NCBI GenBank assembly: GCA_030762935.1
Contig: CM060880.1
Span: forward strand, 9,954,501 to 10,018,500
Reading direction: 5' to 3'
Source of the DNA: Hymenopus coronatus
Lineage: Eukaryota; Arthropoda; Insecta; Mantodea; Hymenopodidae
Length of the DNA stretch: 64,000 nt
Positions 35,039 through 43,676 of this stretch are shown in pieces (position 1 is the first letter of the stretch; every line of letters starts with the position of its first letter). The notes under the pieces were generated by a model, which saw nothing but the letters and a program-made list of their open reading frames with translations, was not told the DNA's origin and searched no databases. The position numbers were made by a program, and so were the translations under genes.

Positions 35039-35339
35039 CACGATAACTCAAAAACAAAAAGTCTATAAAATACCAAACTTGGTATTTAAGTTTAGTATCT
35101 TCCAGGGATGCGACACGAAGATTTTGGCAAAAATCCCCCGACCCCAAATTACCCTTTACATGGAACTTTTTTCGAAAATTTTGATTTTCTCAAAAATAGC
35201 TAACGATTTTGATTAAAATATCACATATTAAAGACAAATAAAATGTATATCTTGAATTTTCTGGGAATAGCCTCTGAAGACTACTTTATTCTGGCCGAAT
35301 TTTACGGAATTTTGAATAACTACTAAACCGTAAGCGATG

Positions 35340-35340
<1 letters not shown>

Positions 35341-35372
<32 letters not shown>
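35341..35372. repeat. poly-A tract inside Hel-A
   Basis: About 32 A replacing the 'gacaaaaactta' site seen in other plus copies. Confidence 0.95.
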
Positions 35373-35376
<4 letters not shown>

Positions 35377-35753
35377 ACCGCACAAAAACTATAGAGCACT
35401 TTGAAACACACAATTTATGTTATATGCATTTTTTATGGAGTTAATCGTATTTTTTTTTTAGATATTCCTTGTTTTTGGTTTCAGCTTGGAAAAACCTATA
35501 CTTTTCTCTTACAGGAATTTGTCAACTCGTGTCCATACAAACAAAGGAACTTCAGTCACGTAGCAACCAGCTTTTGACTATCACTTTAACCTATGGTACT
35601 CCCTTATTTCGCTTCTACTTACAAGGAAGCAAGTAATAAGACTATTTCTGCTGGTTTTTTCTCAATTAGCATGAAGTAAATAGAAGTATAAGCTTTTTAA
35701 CAATAATGTGTTACAGAGATGCAGAGAAAGTCATGTGAATGGAACACTTCAGA

Positions 35754-36217
35754 TTTTTGTGATATAAATTGGAACCAATATACCAGCACTTGACAGGCTA
35801 ACAAAGACACAATACGAGAAACAAAGTTTACAGCAAAAGATGAGACAGTTCCCTTGGGCCTAGAAATATCACGTTGATATACGGGGTCCAAATGGCTGCA
35901 AGCAGGGGCTCGCACCCTTGATGAAAAGTAATGGAGATGGGGTGGGAATCCATTAAAGTGCGAGGACGCAGTATTAGCAATTTGAAGGAGGAGCAGGGTG
36001 TGAAATCCGAGGGTGTAAAGCAATAAATAGGCTCCCAGATAGGGAATTTCGTGCATGGCTGCAGTAATACCAAAATACGTGCTGCACAAGTGTCTTTGTT
36101 TCCATGGTGATTCAGCCTCCTGGCCATACTGCGATAACGACCCTATTTATAATATGATTCACAAACAGTCGACACGCATCATACAACAGCAAAAGTCATA
36201 ACTACACCTCCCATTTT
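35754..36217. other. unassigned spacer
   Basis: Less AT-rich. Open on minus for ~130 codons (36089 down to 35697) but with no recognised domain. Confidence 0.4.
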
Positions 36218-36257
36218 ACTTTCTCTACATGTTCTATGTAGATAGTAGTGATGGGAC
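36218..36257 (+). mobile_element. Hel-A palindrome fragment
   Basis: ACTTTCTCTACATGTTCTATG followed by a degraded right arm. Ends just before the fold-back mariner. Confidence 0.8.
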
Positions 36258-36271
36258 AAAAATAACACAAC

Positions 36272-36977
36272 TACGAGGGCCATTTTTTTTTTCCAACCTC
36301 CGATAGGTTATAAATAAAAGACAAGTTCATAGAAAACAATTATTTTATTACTAAAAGTTTTATACACTTATGGTTACTTTTCAACATAATCACCGAAAAG
36401 ATTGAGACATTTATCGTACCTGTGCACAAGCTTTGCAATACCCGCTTCAAAAAATGTTACCGCCGTCAATGATTTCAAATGAGCATTGACGTTGTTTTGA
36501 AGATCTTCGTACTTTATGACGTTTGCGGAGAGCCATTTAAAACAGACGAAGAGGAATGCTGACTTGAGGAATTGTGTTGATCCATGACAACGCTCGTCCA
36601 CACAACCCATCGGCTCCTTGAACAATTTCAATGGGACATTTATTTTTCGATCATCCGCCATACAGTCCTGACCCGGCACCCAGCGACTTTCACCTTTTCC
36701 CTGAACTGAAGACGTGGCTAGGAGGGCAGCACTTTCAAACCAACGAAGATCTTCAAAACAACGTCAATGTTCATTTGAAATCATTGGCGGCAACATTTTT
36801 TGAAGCGGGTATTGCAAAGCTTGTGCACAGGTACGATAAATGTCTCAATCTTTTCGGTGATTATGTTGAAAAGTAACCATAAGTGTACAAAACTTGTAGT
36901 AATAAAATAATTGTTTTCTATGAACTTGTCTTCTATTTATAACCTATCGGAGGTTGGAAAAAAAAATGTCCCTCGTA
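36272..36977 (+). mobile_element. palindromic (fold-back) mariner derivative, copy 2
   Basis: Same architecture as 8987-9676: TA-flanked, opens TACGAGGGCC, closes CCCTCGTA, ~240-bp inverted arms each encoding the mariner C-terminus. Here the spacer keeps HDNARPH with the catalytic Asp. Copy 1 has HGN. The spacer has small deletions and a stop relative to copy 1. Two copies with the same inverted structure show that the palindromic form itself was mobilised. Confidence 0.92.
36631..36876 (+). pseudogene. mariner transposase C-terminal remnant
   Basis: Eighty-one codons: FDHPPYSPDPAPSDFHLFPELK (third catalytic Asp), LGGQHFQTNEDLQ, LVHRYDKCLNLFGDYVEK. Truncated N-terminally at the fold-back centre. 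Confidence 0.88.
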
Positions 36978-37563
36978 TTTTGAAAGGTTTCATAAAACAC
37001 TCCTGGAAATTGCGTGCAGTGTGTTCTTCTTTCGTGTATCGCTTCCCCGCAACAATGACAGCAACGCCTGAGTAGTTGCAACAATTACTGCGCTACGGTT
37101 GCTGTGTTTCACTAGTGTAAATGTTTTGTTTTTGCTTCCAAAGTTTACCGCAAGGTGCGCCTCTGTACCTTGTAGCGCGCGGCCTGATATTATGCACGAA
37201 ATGCGAATATACTAATCCAACTCTGCTCAGGGTTTGCGCTCCCGAAGCCGGCTCGCAGTTCGCGAGCGGAGTGCGGGTACAGGCAGCGCTCTTGTTTACG
37301 AGCGGACAGAGAGGAGAGTTATCGTACAGTACGTGCACTAAAACAAGTCAAGCTTTCATAAATAATTTCTCAAAGTATTATCTTACCAATTTATGGTTAG
37401 GAAAAATATTTATTTTAAACAAATTATTGCCTTCTTCAGCAGATTAAATCCGTGTACAAAGTAGTTACATGTTATGTCTCTTTACCAAAACATCAAAACG
37501 TGGTTTTGGCAGCTGAAAGAAAAAGTACTGACCTTCATTAAAAGTCAGTCATAGATATTCAAT
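36978..37563. other. unassigned segment, GC-rich at 37140-37320
   Basis: May belong to the hAT element to its right (subterminal or UTR region), but I see no matching terminal inverted repeat. The frame 37121-37447 is unrecognised. Confidence 0.35.
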
Positions 37564-37984
37564 ACCTGTTTTATTGAAGTGCATGATAGAAAACAGTTGC
37601 TCACAGGCGTATGATGTCGAACCAAACATTGAGATCATTTTCGCAGCCAGCCTGTGTATTTTTGTTGAGGTACAGTCTCAGGTTAGTTGTTAATTGTTGA
37701 AACAATCCTTAGCTCTGAAGATCATATGTTCAAGCTGGAGACACCGTTTCAACTCATGTTGAGAAAGGAATTGCGAGAATTTGAAATTCCTTCTCAAGTG
37801 AATCAAGGTTTTGAAATCTAGAATCGAATTCATTTTGAATTTCAGTTAATACTTCAACGTAATCACTGAACATCGCTCCATCGCAAGCACTCTGAGACTT
37901 TGCTGCAGCTGCTATGAAAAAGTAATCGCTTTCCCACGCAGCTTTGAGAGTATTTGCCTGATGGGCACTTTTAGATTCCTCCAT
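37564..37984 (-). pseudogene. hAT transposase C-terminal remnant
   Basis: Read on minus: from 37984, MEESKSAHQANTLKAAW..., then EIQNEFDSRFQNLDSLEKEF and a frame break. At 37648-37570, AAKMISMFGSTSYACEQLFS is followed by IMHFNKTG. The 'MxSMFGSTxxCEQLFSxMK' block is the hallmark of the hAT C-terminal dimerisation domain in the ZBED5/FAM200/GTF2IRD2-type group. Stops and frameshifts lie between the blocks. N-terminal BED finger and catalytic core are not found. Confidence 0.8.
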
Positions 37985-38217
37985 TATAGAAGAATACGTA
38001 AGCAGGGAGCGTTAGCAGCACCAGACAACTGTTTTTAAACTGTCCTACGTCATTGTTCATTGTGGCTCGCCCGCTCCTACCAAGCGTCACGCTCAAAGAG
38101 CGCTCTTTGAGCTCCCATGTACTAAACAAACCCATTCCCTCTCGTTAACGCGCAGCAATGCTTTGCTTCCGAGTTTGACAATCTTCTCTTCAGTGTGGTT
38201 CTATCGATAAACTGTAT
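37985..38217. other. unassigned, contains a 22-bp perfect palindrome
   Basis: 38091-38112 is a perfect palindrome centred on GAGCGCTC. It may be part of hAT subterminal DNA. Confidence 0.5.
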
Positions 38218-38357
38218 TTATCTCAATAGTATTTGGTAGTACCAACATGTCTGCCGGGAATTTCTGTTGCAGGAAACTGTTATTTCGAAACTGTTTTGTG
38301 GTTGCAACAGAAGCATATTAAAGTGTTTCACAAAAAGAACGACTTTCCCCACCACTA
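38218..38357 (-). mobile_element. SINE-C body, head missing
   Basis: The reverse strand matches 41035-41196 ('actagtgg', 'gaaacattta', 'ttctgttgcagccac', 'ctgcaacagaaattcc', 'ctattgagataaa'). It lacks the tRNA-like head and interrupts or ends the mariner remnant. Confidence 0.7.
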
Positions 38358-38690
38358 GTAGATAGGATAAAGTGCCTTGTGGTATACCTGTGGCCTCTAC
38401 CATTTTGCAAACTTTGATTCGTCGATCACTCAAAACCATATCCTGGATTTTGTCAATCATTTCGGAGGAAATCACTTCAGCTCAACGTCCGGGACGATGT
38501 TCATCATTTGTGGATGTACGGCCACGTTTAAATTGATTTGTAAATTGTTGCAAAAGCAGGAGCAAATGTGTCGTGAATTTCATCCAACTCGGCTTTATCT
38601 CTCTCGGTGCTATCGCCGCATGAAACGCGTTCTTTCAAAAGAAGCAAAATGGCTGGTTCAATCGCCTATGACAACGAAATCACGTGATGG
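38358..38690 (-). pseudogene. mariner transposase N-terminal remnant
   Basis: On minus: AELDEIHDTFAPAFATIY (38600-38545), then in another frame FKRGRTSTNDEHRPGR, then EMIDKIQDMVLSDRRIKV and MVEATGIPQGTLSYLL (ending about 38360). This is the paired helix-turn-helix DNA-binding half of a mariner transposase with the RGR..D..RPGR linker. Frameshifted and cut before the catalytic domain, where SINE-C sequence begins. A third or fourth mariner lineage in the window. Confidence 0.8.
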
Positions 38691-38776
38691 AAATAGCTGA
38701 AACTTGAACTGCCATCTACTAAGAGAGGACGGTTACTAAATACAATTTTTTTTTTTTTTTTTTACTTTTTTTACAC

Positions 38777-39641
38777 TTTTATATCAAATGGAAATGACCC
38801 AAATGAATTGAATAATCACTATAAAGCCATAATGTCTAAAGCTTCGGAATGGTTTGAAGCTAATAGTTTATTTTTAAATAAATCCAAGACCATCTCTGTT
38901 TTATTCACTTTAAAAAGGATATCAGACAACTTAGCATTACAGTATCAGACAAGTACTAAATTCCTAGGTGTATATATTCATAACCAATTATCGTGGACCA
39001 CCCATATTGAATATTTAAAAAAGAGACTGTCTAGCATTATATTTTTAATTCGTAATTTGAGAGATTCTATCCCAATTGAATACGCGAGAAGTATGTATTT
39101 TGCTTTCTTTGAATCTGTAATTAGATATGGCCTAATTCTTTGGGGTGGTGCTAACAAAGTAAATGACATTTTTTGTCTTCAAAAGAAAATTATTAGGATA
39201 GTTAAAAAAAGTTCCTATATAACCCCATGTAGACCCCTATTTATTGAGTTAGGCATTTTAACTATTTATAATTTAGTATATATACATGCCTCTTGTCATA
39301 GACATATTTTGAGGATGGATATTCATAGCTATAGTGCTAGATATAGGTCCAATGTAAACATTCCATATTATCGACTAACAAAATCTCAGAATAGTTATAA
39401 GTACTTGGGTATTAAGTTGTATAATAACTTGCCTGATAGTGTTAAATGTTTAAACATGCAGAATTTTAAGTCCAGAATATATACATGGTTAGTCAAACAT
39501 CCTTTTTATTCTATACATGAATATTTTAATGACAAATTTTGTGATCTTGTTTTGTAATTTATTATGACAAGGTTATTGTACTGCTTTCAACAGACTATGT
39601 CAATGCCTATATAGTACTTTTAGACAAAATGAAATGAAAAA
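38777..39641 (+). mobile_element. 5'-truncated LINE with intact 3' ORF
   Basis: An 865-bp insertion. Starts in the reverse transcriptase just after where the ADD box would be and ends with a 3' UTR and a 'gacaaaatgaaatgaaaa' tail. AT-rich, unlike the 26.5-kb LINE, so a different family. Target duplication is at most a couple of bases. 5' truncation and a simple 3' tail fit target-primed reverse transcription. Confidence 0.88.
38778..39557 (+). CDS. non-LTR reverse transcriptase, C-terminal fragment
   Basis: Open from the 5' junction (FISNGNDPNELNNHY...) to a stop at 39557: 260 codons with no interruption. The first Met is at 38808. Seen: LNKSKT (thumb entry), KFLGVYIHNQLSWTTHI, VIRYGLILWGG, LQKKIIRIV, CRPLFIELGILTIYNLVYI, and a C-terminal LYNNLPDSV...FKSRIYTWL block, as in jockey/CR1-type retrotransposons. 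The catalytic ADD and the endonuclease are absent, so it cannot be active. Lack of stops suggests recent insertion. Confidence 0.85.
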   Translation, partial: FISNGNDPNELNNHYKAIMSKASEWFEANSLFLNKSKTISVLFTLKRISDNLALQYQTSTKFLGVYIHNQLSWTTHIEYLKKRLSSIIFLIRNLRDSIPIEYARSMYFAFFESVIRYGLILWGGANKVNDIFCLQKKIIRIVKKSSYITPCRPLFIELGILTIYNLVYIHASCHRHILRMDIHSYSARYRSNVNIPYYRLTKSQNSYKYLGIKLYNNLPDSVKCLNMQNFKSRIYTWLVKHPFYSIHEYFNDKFCDLVL

Positions 39642-40490
39642 ACGTACTATGTATATAAGTGCATAGAGAAAATATTGTATTCCACCCAAAAATTCGATAC
39701 CTAGATTTCGCTGGAAATATGTGTTTTAGGACTCACTGAATCCAAAAAAAAAAAAAGTATTTCCAGAAAAAGGTCCGTGTGTATGTGTGTGTGTGTCTGT
39801 GGGCAGCATAGCTCAAAAACGAAAACTCCGTTAAAAACCAAACTTGGTATTTAGGTTTGTGTATCTTCCAAGGATGCTACACAAAGATTTTCAAGAAAAT
39901 CTTCCCACTCCCAACTACCCTTTACATGAAAACATTTTCTAAAAAATGGCTCTAACGATTTTGATTTAAATCTCGTATATTAAATATATGTACATCCCAA
40001 ATAAAATGTATATCTTGAGTTTTCTGGGAATAGCCTCTGAGGACCTCTTTATTCTAGATGATTTTTTCCTAATTTTGCTTAACTGCTAAACTGTAAGAAA
40101 TAGACAAAAACTTACCACACAGAAAACGTAGATCTCGTCAAAACACACAATTTATGTCCTTTACATTTCCGTTTCCGAGATATTCCTTGGTATTGGTTTC
40201 ATATGTGAAGTACTTATATTTTTCTCAGACAGGTGTCCGTTTTTCTATTGTTCTACTCCTGAGCAAACAAAGAAGTGATTTGCAATGACAATCGCATAAC
40301 ATCTTTTAAAACATTTGACTATCGGTTTAGCGTAGTGTATTCCCATATTTTCTTCTTGCTCATAAGGAGCTAAGCAGTAAGAACATTCTGCTAATGATTA
40401 TCTCAATTAGCAGGTGCAGAACAAATTAATAATCTAAGTAAGAAGTTTGTAGAACAGCTAGAGAAAGTCATGTGAGTGTAACACATCAGA

Positions 40491-40910
40491 TTTTTATGCT
40501 AGGAGTGTAATTTCTTGGATTTTCTAAGGACATATTGTTATTGAACGCCACTACAATAATAGATGTTAACAGTGACGTAAGGCATTCTGCTTGAGGAAAC
40601 GTGAAGTGTTGCAGAAGACGCGTCTGATCCGGCAAGTAGCATCACCAGAGGCAGACGCCGTAAACCGGTCGCACACTCACGACTTGTAGGCGCCCTTGCC
40701 AATAAAAACTAGACATTCCGACCAAGGTGAAACGCCTATCTTTCACGACCTTCAAAAGAACCTGTCTTTCAGACATCGTATATCGCGTTACTCTTTTGTT
40801 CCCAGCTCTATCTTGTTGTATAGAGAATATTGGTTTCAGAAATTCTTTCAAACTTAAAAAAAAAAAACTGATTTTATAGGTTAATATTTCTGGATATAAG
40901 AAAGGAAAAC
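40491..40910. other. unassigned spacer
   Basis: 40600-40760 is moderately GC-rich. Minus ORF of 92 codons (40920-40642) without a recognised domain. Confidence 0.4.
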
Positions 40911-41196
40911 GGCTGGCCATGTAGCCAACTCGGTAGAGCTAGGAGTCCCTGATTCGATTCCCGGTCGGGGAGTGGCGAATTTTCTCTACCCTCCCAGAGT
41001 CTGTATGATAGTATGAATGAGGGATGCTAAACGTAATACTAGTGGTCGGAAAAGTTGTTATTCTTGCGAAACATTTAATCTGTTTCTGTTGCAGCCACGA
41101 AACAGTTTTCTGCAACAGAAATTCCCAAACTTTCGCAACATTGACCAGCTGCAAAACTGTTGCAGACAACTTGAGTATCACCAAATGCTATTGAGA
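40911..41196 (+). mobile_element. SINE-C copy (tRNA-headed)
   Basis: Head: A-box-like TAGCCAACTCGGTAGAGC (40922), B-box-like GATTCGATTCCCGG (40951). The body has inverted CTGTTGCAG/CTGCAACAG motifs (41088-41118) and ends 'ctattgagataaa'. The body recurs at 38218-38357 on minus. No target duplication found. Confidence 0.75.
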
Positions 41197-41353
41197 TAAA
41201 ATCACAATGCTCCAAATGCAGCCACTCACTACGTATACTGAAGAGGAAATCATCAAAATGCGGTAAACTTTGGAAGCAGTGACAAATATACGTTATGGAA
41301 CACAAGAACCGCAACATAATAACTGTTGCAATAAGTGAAACAAGCATTCAGGT

Positions 41354-43110
41354 TAAAAGAAAACACATGCACTGAGCTTCTATAAAATAAAAGAGAACAC
41401 ATTCACTGAGCTTCTATAAAATAAGAGAGAACACGTTCACTGAGCTTCTATAAAATAAAAGAAAACACATGCACTGAGCTTCTATAAAATAAAAGAAAAC
41501 ACATGCACTGAGCTTCTATAAAATAAAAGAGAACACATGCACTGAGCTTCTATAAAATAAAAGAAAACACATGCACTGAGCTTCTATAAAATAAAAGAAA
41601 ACACATGCACTGAGCTTCTATAAAATAAAAGAGAACACATGCACTGAGCTTCTATAAAATAAAAGAAAACACATGCACTGAGCTTCTATAAAATAAAAGA
41701 AAACACATGCACTGAGCTTCTATAAAATAAAAGAAAACACATGCACTGAGCTTCTATAAAATAAAAGAAAACACATGCACTGAGCTTCTATAAAATAAAA
41801 GAGAACACATTCACTGAGCTTCTATAAAATAAAAGAAAACACATGCACTGAGCTTCTATAAAATAAAAGAAAACACATGCACTGAGCTTCTATAAAATAA
41901 AAGAGAACACATGCACTGAGCTTCTATAAAATAAGAGAGAACACGTTCACTGAGCTTCTATAAAATAAAAGAGAACACATTCACTGAGCTTCTATAAAAT
42001 AAGAGAGAACACGTTCACTGAGCTTCTATAAAATAAAAGAAAACACATGCACTGAGCTTCTATAAAATAAAAGAAAACACATGCACTGAGCTTCTATAAA
42101 ATAAAAGAAAACACATGCACTGAGCTTCTATAAAATAAAAGAAAACACATGCACTGAGCTTCTATAAAATAAAAGAAAACACATGCACTGAGCTTCTATA
42201 AAATAAAAGAAAACACATGCACTGAGCTTCTATAAAATAAAAGAGAACACATGCACTGAGCTTCTATAAAATAAAAGAAAACACATGCACTGAGCTTCTA
42301 TAAAATAAAAGAGAACACATGCACTGAGCTTCTATAAAATAAAAGAAAACACATGCACTGAGCTTCTATAAAATAAAAGAAAACACATGCACTGAGCTTC
42401 TATAAAATAAAAGAAAACACATGCACTGAGCTTCTATAAAATAAAAGAAAACACATGCACTGAGCTTCTATAAAATAAAGAAAACACATGCACTGAGCTT
42501 CTATAAAATAAAAGAAAACACATGCACTAAGCTTCTATAAAATAAAAGAGAACACATGCACTGAGCTTCTATAAAATAAAAGAAAACACATGCACTGAGC
42601 TTCTATAAAATAAAAGAAAACACATGCACTGAGCTTCTATAAAATAAAGAAAACACATGCACTGAGCTTCTATAAAATAAAAGAAAACACATGCACTGAG
42701 CTTCTATAAAATAAAAGAAAACACATGCACTGAGCTTCTATAAAATAAAAGAAAACACATGCCCTGAGCTTCTATAAAATAAAAGAAAACACGTGCACTG
42801 AGCTTCTATAAAATAAAAGAAAACACATGCACTGAGCTTCTATAAAATAAAAGAAAACACATGCACTGAGCTTCTATAAAATAAAGAAAACACATGCACT
42901 GAGCTTCTATAAAATAAAAGAAAACACATGCACTGAGCTTCTATAAAATAAAGAAAACACATGCACTGAGCTTCTATAAAATAAAACACATGCACTGAGC
43001 TTGTATAAAATAAAATAAAACACATGCACTGAGCTTGTATAAAATAAAAGAAAACACATGCACTGAGCTTCTATAAAATAAAAGAGAACACGTGCACTGA
43101 GCTTCTATAA
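41354..43110. repeat. 34-bp minisatellite, about 52 units
   Basis: Unit: GAAAACACATGCAC + TGAGCTTCTATAAAATAAAA. Common variants at unit positions 2-11: GAGAACACATGC, GAGAACACATTC, and GAGAACACGTTC preceded by TAAGA. Units 14-20 and 2-3 concentrate the TTC variants. Single-base-deleted TAAAG units appear only after about 42470, and the last units before 43050 have TTGTAT. Minus-strand ORFs across it are repeats of VHVF/CMCF and not proteins. Confidence 0.98.
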
Positions 43111-43649
43111 ATTCCATTCATTGTCCGACATGACCAACTAGGCTAAAGGACGTTATTCTTAAAATAATTTGACATGTTGAAGTAATTGTTAAGAACTACT
43201 TTTATTGCTGGATATTTATGATACATTTTTATAGGCCTCGTTATCGGTTTGCTTTTGTTGTATCATTTAGATGAACTTCTAAAAGTAGAATAATTGAGCA
43301 CTTTGCTGTGAAATGCCCCATGAATGACAAAGAAATGTTTAACGTAAAAGATATGAACCTGCAGCTTCGTGTTTTTGCTTCAAATGTGAAGATTTTCTCT
43401 CCCCACCTCTCTCAAGTGGTGATTCATTTGTTTCCGGAGTTTCACGGACAAGGGTTGAAGTAATGACGTCATGATCAGGAGAGCAAGTTGACATTAAAGC
43501 AAAGGAAGTGACATCTGTAAAATAATGAACGAGGTTGCAGGACTTCCGATTGGGTCGCCACATTGGGAAACTAATTGAACCATGTCGCCACTTGCGCCCG
43601 AGCAGTGCTGCAAATGTTATCAGTGCCTTAGTTCATGTGCCGCTTTATT
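43111..43649. other. unassigned spacer
   Basis: No recognised gene or repeat. Confidence 0.4.
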
Positions 43650-43676
43650 ACTTTCTCTACACGTACTATGTACATT

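Larger units (their letters stand above)
34824..35753 (+). mobile_element. Hel-A reference copy, near full length
   Basis: Best view of the element. 34824-34865: imperfect palindrome opening ACTTTCTCTACACG with core CTATGTACATAG. Then 'ccacccaaaaattcgatacc' (34876), the GT tract (34965-35035), the AAATACCAAACTTGGTATTT dyad (35069-35088), 'gatgcgacacgaagatttt', a C-rich run, 'gaaaattttgattttc' (35175), the 'ctgggaatagcctctgaagac' block (35261), an A32 run (35341), 'gttttaac' to 'ggaagcaagtaataag', and the terminal TGCAGAGAAAGTCATGTG hairpin plus CACTTCAGA. No ORF belongs to it: the 138-codon frame across it is opened by the GT repeat. Non-autonomous. A Helentron-type assignment is inferred. 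Confidence 0.95.
38764..40490 (+). mobile_element. Hel-A copy with LINE inserted in its palindrome
   Basis: 'acttttttttacac' (38764-38776) and 'acgtactatgtatataagtgcatagagaa' (39642 on) are the two sides of the palindrome, separated by the LINE. The element then runs to ACACATCAGA at 40490; subfamily 2 tail. Confidence 0.9.

Noticed and set aside
34800..35216. 138-codon plus ORF with a Cys-Val repeat
   Set aside because: The frame is opened by the GT microsatellite inside Hel-A. Similar Cys-Val or Thr-His ORFs at 54000, 58900, 60600 and 63050 have the same cause.
42840..43025. Minus ORF of repeating CMCF/VHVF residues
   Set aside because: It is a translation of the 34-bp minisatellite; unit length is not a multiple of three and indels shift the frame.
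41354..43110. CRISPR array
   Set aside because: Units are directly adjacent with no unique spacers, and the genome context is eukaryotic.
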